Positions 56,180-64,000 of a stretch of 64,000 bases of DNA are shown here, piece after piece (position 1 is the stretch's first letter; the number at the start of each line of letters is the position of its first letter). Source of the DNA: an uncultured archaeon A07HR60 (GTDB lineage: Archaea > Halobacteriota > Halobacteria > Halobacteriales > Haloferacaceae); NCBI GenBank assembly GCA_000496235.1, contig KI543227.1:204297-268296 (forward strand), read 5' to 3'. The position numbers were made by a program, and so were the translations under genes. The notes under the pieces were generated by a model. It did not search any database, was not told the DNA's origin, and saw nothing but the letters and a program-made list of their open reading frames with translations.

Positions 56180-57322
56180 CTACCTGATGAGTTCGACGGC
56201 GGCTCCTTGTCCGAAGCCGACACACAGGGTAGCGAGTCCACGGTCGGCGTCCTGCTTACGCATCTCGTGGACGAGCGTCACGGGGAGTCTGGCGCCGGAG
56301 GCGCCGAGTGGGTGCCCGAGCGCGATCGCTCCGCCATTGACGTTATATTTCTCGTCTGGAACCCCTAGTTGCTGTTGTGCGTACAAACACTGTGAGGCGA
56401 ACGCCTCGTTGAGTTCGACGATGTCGTAATCGTCGATACTCGTGCTTGCACGGTCCAGCAACCCTTCTGTCGCGGGGACCGGGCCAATTCCCATGACCGT
56501 GGGATCGACACCGGCTACGTTGTTCGTGCCAACTTCCGCGAGTACCTCTAATCCATGATCTTGCGCGAACGCTTGACTCGTGATCAGGGTGATAGAGGCG
56601 CCATCCGAGATCTGCGAGGAGTTTCCTGCCGTGACTGATCCGTCACCGGTGAACGCCGGCGAGAGTCCTCCGAGTGTCTCAACATCGGTATCGGGCCGGA
56701 TGCCCTCATCCTGTCTGACGACTCCGTCCGGCGTATCCACAGGGACGAGTTCGTCCTCGAACCGCCCCGTCTCGGTCGCCTCCGCCGCACGGCGATGACT
56801 GCGGACCGCGTACTCGTCTTGTGCCTGCCGCGAGACGTCGTATCTCTCGGCGACCGTCTCGGCTGTCATGCCCATCTGCAAATCGAACACGTTGTACTGG
56901 TCTGACAGTCCCGAATGGAGATGTTGATACGATTCCGTGCCCATCGGGACGCGACTCATGTTCTCGAACCCGCCCGCGAGGACACAGTCGCGATTCCCCG
57001 CTGCGACGGCGTCCGCCGCCGATATCACCGCCTGCATCGAGGACGCACACCACCGATTGATCGTCGTGGCCGGCACTGACTCGCCGAGTTCCGACAGAAT
57101 CGCGATCACCCGGGCGACGTTGTTGTCCTGTTCTCCTCGCTGTTGGGCACACCCCCACATCAGGTCATCCACGTGATCACCGGTGAGTCCAGTCTCTGCC
57201 AATACGTGGTCAATCAGCGCCATCGAGAGGTCCTCACCGCGCACGTCGCTGTACACTCCGCCTTCTCTTCCCTGCGGCGTCCGATAGGCCGCGGCAATGA
57301 CCGGGTTGGTAGATGTTGCCAT
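56180..57322 (-). CDS. Acetyl-CoA C-acyltransferase (thiolase)
   Basis: 380 residues. Condenses or cleaves acyl-CoA. Nucleophile Cys92 is in NRWCASSMQA, the catalytic His in GGAIALGHPLGASGAR near residue 337, and the second Cys in LATLCVGFGQG near 367. The order and length match degradative/biosynthetic thiolase I/II, including ELNEAFASQ near 302. I chose ATG 57322 because homology begins at MATSTNPVIAAAYRTP; the open frame runs 140 codons further but is spacer and overlaps the divergent ATPase gene. Fatty-acid oxidation or PHA supply are the probable roles. Confidence 0.93.
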   Translation of the reverse strand: MATSTNPVIAAAYRTPQGREGGVYSDVRGEDLSMALIDHVLAETGLTGDHVDDLMWGCAQQRGEQDNNVARVIAILSELGESVPATTINRWCASSMQAVISAADAVAAGNRDCVLAGGFENMSRVPMGTESYQHLHSGLSDQYNVFDLQMGMTAETVAERYDVSRQAQDEYAVRSHRRAAEATETGRFEDELVPVDTPDGVVRQDEGIRPDTDVETLGGLSPAFTGDGSVTAGNSSQISDGASITLITSQAFAQDHGLEVLAEVGTNNVAGVDPTVMGIGPVPATEGLLDRASTSIDDYDIVELNEAFASQCLYAQQQLGVPDEKYNVNGGAIALGHPLGASGARLPVTLVHEMRKQDADRGLATLCVGFGQGAAVELIR

Positions 57323-57564
57323 GCTCGCCTGTAGGCCGCATAGATAAAAAGGCTCGAGGCACCGCTCCGGCGGAGGGCCAGCACTGCCGGGACATATGAC
57401 CGGGCGATAACCACCGCGTCGGCATGGATTGACGGTGGTCGACGGGGATGCTGTCGGGCTCGCTCGGGGACGATACGGCCGATAGCGGCGATATCTGGGT
57501 AGTGTGCGGGGGTCTTCGAGCGGGTTCGACGCGCTTATCCGAATAGAACGGCAATTATGGAGGG

Positions 57565-58938
57565 ATGAGTAACCCGGCCCTTGACGTGGTCGAGTTTGTG
57601 CTGACAGCGGAACTCTACACGGAGAACCGTGACCTCGACGAGAACGATCTGCCTCCACGCTTCCGACAAGTGTTCTGGACCGACCAGACGGACGACGACG
57701 ACCCCGGTGGCGTCGAGCGACCGCTGACGGCCACGAGCGCATCGACGCGGACCGCGACCGGCGTCGAGCGACCGTGGGAATCTGTGTCGGAGTTGCTGTT
57801 CACGGAAAAAACCGAATTCTCTGGCGAGATCTCCCTCACACAACGGGATATGGCACTGGACTGGTATCTGGAGCGGGCCGACGCTGACCGCCTCCGGACC
57901 AATCCGGCTGTCGTCGCCACCGCCGAGACGCACGACGATGTCTCGATCGACGTCACCCACGAAGAAGCACGCAACGATACCCGGCCGATCCAGGCGGACC
58001 GCGTGTGGATCGACGCGCTCCTTGACGAGTACTTCGACGCCGACGAAGACGAGGACACCGAAATGCTGGATCTGGTCCAGGTGCGGGCCCCCGAAGAGAT
58101 CGAGACCACGTTAGAAGACCTGGTGTTGACTCTGGATCAAGAAGGCGAGATCACGAAGATCGTCAAGGCAATCGAACACCGCGAGTATCTGGCAGAAATC
58201 GGGCTCAGAGAGATTGGGAAACTTCTGTTCGTGGGTCCACCCGGCACCGGGAAGACGACCGTCACCCGGGCGCTGGCACACGAACTGGGGCTGCCATTCG
58301 TCGAGGTGAAACTGTCGATGATAACCTCTCAGTACCTCGGTGAGACGGCGAAAAACGTGGAGAAAACCTTCGAGGTCGCCAAACGACTCTCCCCGTGTAT
58401 CCTCTTTATCGACGAGTTCGATTCCGTAGCCAAAACTCGTCGCTCCGACGAGCACGCCGCACTCAAACGCGCTGTCAACACGCTGCTGAAATCGATCGAC
58501 GGGATTTCACTGATCCGCGACGAGGTCTTATTGATCGGCGCGACCAACCACCCCGATCAGTTGGATGCGGCTGCCTGGCGCCGGTTCGACGAGATCGTCA
58601 ACTTCCCCAAGCCGGACCGCGACATGCGAGCGGACATCCTTGAGGTGGTCACACGCGATATGCAGATTGCCGACTTTGACCCCGAGGAAGTGGCCGACCG
58701 CACCCAGGGACTCACCGGCTCAGACCTCCGGATGGTTCTTCGGGAGGCAGTGTTAGAGGCGCTGACCGAAGACCGGATGAAGATCACGCAAGAGGATGTC
58801 ATGGTCGCAGTCAAAGACTTCGAAGAGCGTGATAATCTGAAGAATATGGACATGATCGACGGCGAAGGCGCCAAGGTCGCCGGCGATGGTGGCCCCGCCC
58901 CCGAGCACAATCACGACCACGAGCACACCCACGACTGA
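57565..58938 (+). CDS. AAA+ ATPase with a His-rich C-terminal tail
   Basis: 457 residues. An N-terminal region of about 200 residues unlike known AAA adaptors (two short GVERP repeats within it) precedes a full AAA domain: Walker A GPPGTGKTT near residue 224, Walker B CILFIDEFDSV with Asp283, sensor 1 LLIGATNHPDQLD, arginine-finger region AAWRRFDEIVNFPKPD, and sensor 2 LTGSDLRMVLREAV. It resembles the FtsH/proteasome-activator/Cdc48 AAA group but has no protease or coiled-coil start. The last 16 residues are His/Asp/Glu-rich (HNHDHEHTHD), a possible metal-binding tail. Function unknown. Confidence 0.85.
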   Translation: MSNPALDVVEFVLTAELYTENRDLDENDLPPRFRQVFWTDQTDDDDPGGVERPLTATSASTRTATGVERPWESVSELLFTEKTEFSGEISLTQRDMALDWYLERADADRLRTNPAVVATAETHDDVSIDVTHEEARNDTRPIQADRVWIDALLDEYFDADEDEDTEMLDLVQVRAPEEIETTLEDLVLTLDQEGEITKIVKAIEHREYLAEIGLREIGKLLFVGPPGTGKTTVTRALAHELGLPFVEVKLSMITSQYLGETAKNVEKTFEVAKRLSPCILFIDEFDSVAKTRRSDEHAALKRAVNTLLKSIDGISLIRDEVLLIGATNHPDQLDAAAWRRFDEIVNFPKPDRDMRADILEVVTRDMQIADFDPEEVADRTQGLTGSDLRMVLREAVLEALTEDRMKITQEDVMVAVKDFEERDNLKNMDMIDGEGAKVAGDGGPAPEHNHDHEHTHD

Positions 58939-59337
58939 CCGGCCACTCCACCCCACTCTATCCTACCCACTTCACACGGGACGGCCGGGCGCGTTGGTTA
59001 GTTTGATTGCTTCGGTCTTGTTCGTGCCACACCGGTTGTCCGTGCTGATCGTCGCAACTGACTGTTAGCAGGCGCGACCGAGTCAACCGGGTGTCAACGG
59101 TGCAGTCTGTGCCAGAATCATATCACGTTCAAGTCGGCGTTGATCGTTTAATTCCCGCTACTCGCGGCTCTGCCCGTGCACACCCAGTAAAACATATCCG
59201 ACGAGACTCGACACGATCAGCGGCGATACAGCTGGGTTCAGCCGCCCCGCATTGCGCGGTACGGGCGACTATCGTGCGATACTTCTGGCGGATACAGCCG
59301 GCAGAGGCTGATCGGCCGACAGTCACGCCTACCCCGC
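58939..59337. other. 399-bp spacer between the AAA ATPase and trkH genes
   Basis: Two genes converge here. I see no gene and no clear terminator stem. Confidence 0.3.
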
Positions 59338-60882
59338 TCAGGAGGACCGCCAGTAGAGGCCAGTAAACACGGCCAGGACAGGGACGATTTCCAGCCGGCC
59401 GATCCACATCAGGAACATCATCACTACTTTGGTCTCAGCGGGGAACGCGAGATAACTGCCGAACGGGCCGAGCGTGCCAAATCCTGGTCCGATATTCCCG
59501 AGTGTCGCAATCGAGGCGCTCATCGCCTCCAGAAGGGACAGTTCGTAGCCGACTCGAATCCCGTCTAACAGGAAAAATACCGTTGCCAAGCCGTATAACA
59601 CGAAATACAACATCGTGAAAACGGTGATCGCTCTGACGATTTCCTCGTCGATGACAGTGTTACCGAGTCGGACCGGCTTGACTACGCCCGGTCGAGCGGT
59701 CATGGTGAGTTCGCGTCGGGCGGCTTTGATAATCACTAGCCAACGGATGATTTTGATCCCGCCGCCGGTTGAGCCGGCCGACCCTCCGACGAACATCGCG
59801 AGGAGGATCAGTGCCTGTGCGTGGGGGTCCCAGCCCGCAAAGTCGCTCGTCGCGTACCCGGTGGAGTTCAGCAATGACCCAATCTGGAAGGCAGCCTCGC
59901 GGAGCGCGTCGCCAGCGGCGCCCTCGCTAACGCGTCCAAGAGTCACCGCCGCAGAATCAGCGGCTCCGCGATACAGCACGATCGTCAACGCCGCGATCAG
60001 CGTGGCCACGGCCCCGAGATACGCGCGGAACTCGGGATCTTTGGCAACACTTCGGACGTCGCCGCTGAGGAGATACCAGAACAGCGCGAAGTTCGTCCCC
60101 GCGACGAGCATGAACGGGAAGATCATCCATTGAGCGGGGGCAGCAAACGCCGCAACACTGTCGGCCTCCGGCGAAAACCCACCGGTTGGAAGTGTGGTGA
60201 ACCCGTGCGCGAGAGCGTTGTAAAAGTTCATATTCGGAGCCACCCCGAGCCAGTGAAGCCCACTCAGCAACACGACCAACAGCACGGTAAACGCGAAGTA
60301 GACCAGCCACAGTGCGCGGGCAGTCTGTGCGATCCGGGGTGTCAGTTTCTGGAGGTCTGGTCCTGGTGCCTCAGTCCGAAGAAGTTGAGCCCCATTGACG
60401 CCTAACTCGGGGAGAATCGCCACCATCAGTACAATAATCCCCATCCCACCGAGCCACTGTGTGAGCTGCCGCCACATCAGCAGCGCGTGGGAGTGTTGCT
60501 CAAACGAGATTTCTCCCATGACCGTCGCCCCGGTGGTCGTGAACCCGCTAGTCGATTCAAATAGCGCGTTCACTGGCTGGGCGAGTGTCGATGTCGTCCC
60601 GTAGCCAGCGAGAAGATACGGCATCGCGCCGATGATCGAGACGGCTACCCACGAGGTCGAGACCAAAAGCAGCGCCTCTGGGGCCCCCAACTGTCGCTCG
60701 TCGTCCAGCTGTTCTAGCAGTAGCCCAATCGCGACGGTCAGCCCAATCGAGAGAGCAAATACCCAGATATCCTCTTGATAGACGACCGATACCGTCAGCG
60801 GAACCAACATCGCCAACGCGGTGTACTTGATAACGGTTCCGAGAAAACTGCCTGTCACCCGCACGTCGACGCGGAGTGTCAC
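59338..60882 (-). CDS. trkH: TrkH family potassium uptake protein
   Basis: 514 residues, four M1-P-M2 repeats. The four selectivity-filter segments are visible: STSGFTTTGAT near residue 110, TTLPTGGFSPE near 227, NSTGYATSDFAG near 342, and IATLGNIGPGFG near 463, each with the filter Gly. Together with a cytoplasmic TrkA/KtrA-type RCK protein (not in this window) it forms a K+ channel-like transporter, central to the salt-in strategy of haloarchaea. ATG 60882. Confidence 0.93.
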   Translation of the reverse strand: MTLRVDVRVTGSFLGTVIKYTALAMLVPLTVSVVYQEDIWVFALSIGLTVAIGLLLEQLDDERQLGAPEALLLVSTSWVAVSIIGAMPYLLAGYGTTSTLAQPVNALFESTSGFTTTGATVMGEISFEQHSHALLMWRQLTQWLGGMGIIVLMVAILPELGVNGAQLLRTEAPGPDLQKLTPRIAQTARALWLVYFAFTVLLVVLLSGLHWLGVAPNMNFYNALAHGFTTLPTGGFSPEADSVAAFAAPAQWMIFPFMLVAGTNFALFWYLLSGDVRSVAKDPEFRAYLGAVATLIAALTIVLYRGAADSAAVTLGRVSEGAAGDALREAAFQIGSLLNSTGYATSDFAGWDPHAQALILLAMFVGGSAGSTGGGIKIIRWLVIIKAARRELTMTARPGVVKPVRLGNTVIDEEIVRAITVFTMLYFVLYGLATVFFLLDGIRVGYELSLLEAMSASIATLGNIGPGFGTLGPFGSYLAFPAETKVVMMFLMWIGRLEIVPVLAVFTGLYWRSS

Positions 60883-61241
60883 CCGGAACCTCCAACGTGC
60901 ATATACAATATCTAGCCACTGCTATACGTAAAAGAACCGAAACCCCGACCAGGGGTCGCATTCACTCGCGGAGCCTGCTCCCGGCCGTGTATTTTTGCTG
61001 CCAGGTTCGGACCGGGGCATCTGGCTGGAAGCCTTTTCACCGCGTGACTGCTAGTGTGGAATTGATTGGCTGAGTCGTCGCCTCGGCTGCCGAAGGCGAC
61101 ACCAGTGATTGGTAATATGATTGGACGTGAGAAACGACCCGACACGCACTGTCGGCAGGCCGCTGGGGTGACTTCGTGGGCCCGACTCGTAATGCCCGAA
61201 CAGCGGCGGGGTCTGACGCGGCAGACGGGTGACGACCGTTC
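60883..61241. other. 359-bp spacer between trkH and rnhA
   Basis: Divergent promoters. TATACAATATC (60901-60911) is a TATA-like candidate about 20-30 bp above trkH. At 61077-61100 a strong stem (GTCGCCT-CGG, loop CTG, CCG-A-AGGCGAC with one bulged A) could be structural or regulatory. No gene seen. Confidence 0.4.
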
Positions 61242-61910
61242 ATGACTGAGGACCGACCGTCAGCGCCGTCTGAGTGGCTGAGCCCGCTGGCGCAGTCGAT
61301 CCAAGATATCCTCGACGTATACGGATACCAGATTTCTCCCACGATCGACCGGATTGACGACGCTGTCCCGGGGTTCGGTGGGTTATTCGACCCATCGACA
61401 TCTTCTGAGACTCTGGCGGACGCCACCACTGATATACTCGAGTCGACCGAGTCAGCGACCCCCGAATTCGCTAGTCCCGACCCAATCGGTGTCGAGTCGG
61501 TGGTTCTGTACACTGACGGGAGTTCGCGTGGAAACCCGGGCCCGGCGGGCGCGGGAGCTGTACTGGAGACGCCTGACGGGGAGACACTCTGTCAGCTTGG
61601 GCGACCCGTTGGCTCACGGACCGATAACAACACTGCCGAATACGCGGCACTTCAACTCGGGCTCGACGGGCTTCTCGAGCGTGGGACTCCCTCACACGTC
61701 GAGATCAGGATCGACTCAATGACCGTACTCAGAGACATCAAAGGACAAGTGGAAAACGAAGGATTCGACGGTTACAGACGCGCTGTGACGGACCGTCTGG
61801 ACCGCATTGGGCCATACGAGTGGCATCACGTCCCCGATTCCGCCCGGAATCCTGCAGACTCGCTCGCGACCGTCGGCGCCGATATCGCTGGGCTCGGACC
61901 GGGCGGGTGA
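61242..61910 (+). CDS. rnhA: Ribonuclease HI family protein
   Basis: 222 residues. The N-terminal ~80 residues form an unrecognised acidic, partly helical extension. The RNase HI fold begins at SVVLYTDGSSRGNPGPAGAG (first Asp near residue 92), has the Glu in DNNTAEYAAL near 131, the second Asp in EIRIDSMTVL near 158, and the last Asp in VPDSARNPADSLA near 203. Such archaeal proteins degrade the RNA strand of hybrids and may remove RNA primers. The stop is at 61908-61910; a repeat-bearing spacer follows. Confidence 0.9.
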   Translation: MTEDRPSAPSEWLSPLAQSIQDILDVYGYQISPTIDRIDDAVPGFGGLFDPSTSSETLADATTDILESTESATPEFASPDPIGVESVVLYTDGSSRGNPGPAGAGAVLETPDGETLCQLGRPVGSRTDNNTAEYAALQLGLDGLLERGTPSHVEIRIDSMTVLRDIKGQVENEGFDGYRRAVTDRLDRIGPYEWHHVPDSARNPADSLATVGADIAGLGPGG

Positions 61911-62251
61911 GATGCGGCCCATGGTGACATCGGAGACTCTGGATTCTGCCGTGGTGCTCCCACTGAGCCGTCCCCAGTTGCTCATATAGACCCCCCGGTG
62001 AAAATCGGAGCGAGTGTTGGACACCACGTGCGACTCAGACTCTGGATTAAACTCTGATCTGATTCTGATTCTGACTCTGACTCTGACCCTGACCCTGACC
62101 GAGACCCGGACCCGAAGCTCACCCCGAATCACGGCTCGGGAGAGAAGCCAGAACTGGTATGACTTTCGAGCATTGACCTGGGCCGAGAGTTGAATCTACA
62201 CCTGGGACTGAAGCTGGACATGGATCTGGGCGTATGCGAAGTCCCGGCGAA
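61911..62251. other. 341-bp spacer with a long hexamer tract
   Basis: Contains a 6-nt-period tract (62032-62116) described separately and no supported gene. Minus-strand translation of the tract (alternating Val-Arg) is an artefact. Confidence 0.4.
62032..62116. repeat. CTGAYY hexanucleotide tract
   Basis: About thirteen units that drift from CTGATT through CTGACT to CTGACC and GAGACC/GGACCC. The ordered drift suggests expansion by slippage followed by mutation. It is the longest of several similar intergenic tracts in the window. Confidence 0.6.
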
Positions 62252-62560
62252 TTACTCTTCATGACCGCGAACACGGTTACTCGTCCGGACGTCGACATCG
62301 AGCTTGTCAGTTCCCCGAATCCACGAGAGGTAGCCGGCAAGTCGGTCTGCGCTCTGCAAGCGGTCGACATCGTCGTACGATTCGCGCAGTTCTGCGTTGG
62401 TGAACAGGGCGTGAATCTGTTTGTGACAGGGGCGACACAGTTGGACAGTTGGACTCTCGTCACGGCGTTCCGGGCGAAGGTGGTGGCGTTGGACTACCTG
62501 TGGGTCTGGAATCCGCTCGTCAGGGATGCGCCGTCGACAGAGCGCGCATGTGGTCGGCAT
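62252..62560 (-). CDS. HNH-type zinc-finger endonuclease domain protein
   Basis: 102 residues from ATG 62560. It reads MPTTCALCRRRI, then VQRHHLRPERRDESPTVQLCRPCHKQIHALF. The first CxxC, the His-His dyad and the second CxxCH-x3-H match the HNH/treble-clef nuclease core with its structural zinc. A helical C-terminal part (VDRLQSADRLAGYLSWIRGT) follows. Stand-alone proteins of this form exist in many archaea; the target is unknown. A longer frame to 62704 is open but adds a non-homologous segment. Divergent from uvsE. Confidence 0.8.
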   Translation of the reverse strand: MPTTCALCRRRIPDERIPDPQVVQRHHLRPERRDESPTVQLCRPCHKQIHALFTNAELRESYDDVDRLQSADRLAGYLSWIRGTDKLDVDVRTSNRVRGHEE

Positions 62561-62695
62561 GAGTCGTGTTCGAATCGTTGGATAGCGTGACTCAAACACG
62601 TGTCCATTGGATCTGTTTGGCCAGCCCAACTGGACCGCTGGGAACGCTAGAAACGTCGGGATCATCACCGATCGTCTGCTCGGCAGCGAAGGCGA

Positions 62696-62702
62696 CATAT
62701 AC
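62696..62702 (+). promoter_or_regulatory. TATA box of uvsE
   Basis: ACATATA centred about 30 bp above the ATG at 62730, right for a leaderless start. Confidence 0.45.
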
Positions 62703-62729
62703 ACTTGTGGACCGCATAGGTGCGTCTGA

Positions 62730-63635
62730 ATGCTGGGTTATGCCGCGATGAACCGAACACTGCGAGAGCACGACCCGCCACGCCGCTGTAATCGCGACAT
62801 GCAGAAGGCGACCTGGGAGACGAAGGGTATCGAATATGCCGCCGAATTGACTGCACAAAACATGGAGGATCTGCGGACAATCTTGCGGTGGAACCAAGAC
62901 CATGGGATCGGGTTTTACCGGTGTAGTTCGGCGCTCGTGCCGTGGAACTCGCAGTTCGAGCTCCCAGAGCTACCCAATTACGAGCACATCAGAGAGGTGG
63001 CTCGTGAGTGTGGGGAGATCATTCGAGACTCGGGAATGCGGTTCAGCTTCCACCCGGATTTCTGGTGCAAGTTAGCCAGCGAATCGGCGAGTACCGTCGA
63101 ACGGTCCGTCGAGTCGGTGCGTCACCATGGCCGCTGGCTCGACCTGCTCGGGCTCGATCGCAGCCCTCGATATCCGATCAACGTCCACATCGGAGCCCAC
63201 TACGGCGACAAGGCGGCGACTGCTGACCGGTTCTGTGACGTGATTCGTGACCTTCCACCCCGGGCCCGAGACCGGCTCGTGGTCGAGAATGATGATGCCG
63301 AGTCGCTGTGGAGCGTGCCTGAGCTGGTCGAGAACGTGTCTGCGCGGGTCGGAACACCGGTCACATTCGACTATCACCATCACTCGTTCGCGGACCGAGG
63401 ATACACTTATCGTGAGGCGTTCACGATGGCGGCCGACACGTGGGGAGACCAGCGGCCGATTGTCCACTACTCGGAGCCGGCTCGTCTCCACGGTGACCAC
63501 GATGCTAATCCGCCGGATCACGCAGACACTGTGGCGGCGGTCCCGGCGTGGCTCCGAGCACAGGCGGATGTGATGATCGAATCTCACGGTAAAGAAGCCT
63601 CGGTGTTACAGTTCGAACCCCGAAAGCACGAATGA
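62730..63635 (+). CDS. uvsE: UV damage repair endonuclease UvsE (UVDE)
   Basis: Nicks DNA 5' to UV photoproducts and some other lesions. The 301-residue TIM barrel starts MLGYAAMNRTL and shows metal-ligand strands FYRCSSALVPWN near residue 62, MRFSFHPDFWCKL near 101, INVHIGAHYGDK near 149, RLVVENDDAESLW near 181, TFDYHHHSFADR near 212, and IESHGKEASV near 285. The full set of His/Glu/Asp ligands and the family Lys appear intact. Haloarchaea face intense sunlight; this adds to photolyase and excision repair. It overlaps the next gene by 4 bp (ATGA). Confidence 0.92.
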   Translation: MLGYAAMNRTLREHDPPRRCNRDMQKATWETKGIEYAAELTAQNMEDLRTILRWNQDHGIGFYRCSSALVPWNSQFELPELPNYEHIREVARECGEIIRDSGMRFSFHPDFWCKLASESASTVERSVESVRHHGRWLDLLGLDRSPRYPINVHIGAHYGDKAATADRFCDVIRDLPPRARDRLVVENDDAESLWSVPELVENVSARVGTPVTFDYHHHSFADRGYTYREAFTMAADTWGDQRPIVHYSEPARLHGDHDANPPDHADTVAAVPAWLRAQADVMIESHGKEASVLQFEPRKHE

Positions 63636-63976
63636 CACACGTCCCCGACGAGGCGATAACGGCAATCGACGCGTTGGGCCGGGGTGTCCTCTCGGGCGAG
63701 CCGTCTCCGGTATCTGCCCGGCTCCGGTCGGACCTGCGATTACAGATTCCAATCGACGCCGACCGGCTCGCGACCGGTCGCACACAGGTGGCGTATCTGA
63801 TCGATCACGTACGCGCCGAAGATACTATCCGGGAGTACGGGCCGTACGTGGAGTCGTACGTAACGGGCGTCGACCAGCAGCTCACAGGGTGGGGACTGGA
63901 GCCACCATCAGCGTACGATTTTGCTGGTGCCCGTGAAGACTGGCATCTGTTCACTGGAACCTTGCGACTCATTTAA
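63632..63976 (+). CDS. Hypothetical protein coupled to uvsE
   Basis: 114 residues, soluble, no signal peptide or metal motif. It starts MTHVPDEAITAIDALGRGVL and has RSDLRLQIPIDADRLATGRTQVAYLIDHVRAEDTIREYG in short helical blocks. I do not recognise a family. Its ATG overlaps the uvsE stop by 4 bp, so it is translated from the same mRNA and may aid repair or be a neutral partner. The stop TAA is at 63974-63976, 24 bp from the window end. Confidence 0.65.
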   Translation: MTHVPDEAITAIDALGRGVLSGEPSPVSARLRSDLRLQIPIDADRLATGRTQVAYLIDHVRAEDTIREYGPYVESYVTGVDQQLTGWGLEPPSAYDFAGAREDWHLFTGTLRLI

Positions 63977-64000
63977 TTGGAGCCGCCGCCGCCATCGTGG

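Noticed and set aside
61716..62132. Minus-strand frame with alternating Val-Arg run
   Set aside because: The run is only the translation of the hexamer tract; the rest is antisense to RNase HI.
63973..64000. Possible end of a minus-strand gene reading D-G-G-G-G-S-N-stop
   Set aside because: Only eight codons are in the window; too short to support, although a convergent gene is plausible.

Overview
The window is chromosomal DNA from a halophilic archaeon of class Halobacteria. The evidence is the protein families: SecF/SecD in the order secF-secD, Pus10, the archaeal RNase HII, SUI1, TrkH, a Brp/Blh carotene oxygenase, several Halobacteria-only DUF families and a Tat lipoprotein. Proteins are strongly acidic, start codons often sit about 26-30 nt downstream of TATA-like boxes (leaderless transcripts), and palindromic IS200/IS605-type sequences are scattered through the spacers. 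I could not identify genus or species.

Layout. 1-5.2 kb: the 3' end of a dUTPase/dCTP deaminase-like gene, two CPBP membrane protease genes around glucose-6-phosphate isomerase, and a small haloarchaeal protein. 5.2-9.7 kb: secF-secD, followed by a tnpB-only transposon. 9.7-18.1 kb (minus strand): rnhB, pus10, dihydroorotase, and a mutS-mutL pair in which mutL is frameshifted. 18.1-24.5 kb: a transposon relic, a CinA/MoaB-like protein, a ThDP enzyme divergent from a DapA-family aldolase, a TraB-like protein and a hypothetical protein. 24.5-31.6 kb (minus strand): a peptide/nickel-type ABC importer whose fused double-ATPase gene is frameshifted. 31.9-38.5 kb: small haloarchaeal genes, a Usp-GNAT pair, a DHH phosphoesterase, a thioesterase and several palindromic repeat relics. 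38.7-45.6 kb: a 2-hydroxyacid dehydrogenase, rlmE, a cis-prenyltransferase homologue lacking its catalytic motif and bracketed by a diverged direct repeat, a MATE exporter and Brp/Blh. 46-50.4 kb: a MoxR-DUF58-transglutaminase operon. 50.6-64 kb: SUI1, ferredoxin, tRNA-Leu(UAA), an M20 amidohydrolase, a flavin monooxygenase, thiolase, an AAA ATPase, TrkH, RNase HI, an HNH protein, and uvsE with a translationally coupled unknown gene.

Themes. Genome maintenance is well represented: mutS, mutL, uvsE, RNase HI and HII, a DHH nuclease, and HNH. At least four loci (mutL, the ABC ATPase, the DapA N-terminus, and the tail of a membrane protein) look as if one base has been gained or lost. This means either a few consensus errors in the assembly or real decay, and it should be settled before calling the mismatch-repair gene dead. 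The least explained signals are the diverged ~160-bp repeat around the odd prenyltransferase gene, a multi-stem element near 34.2 kb, and a shared motif in the divergent promoter at 21.7 kb. I found no CRISPR array, rRNA, integrase or provirus.
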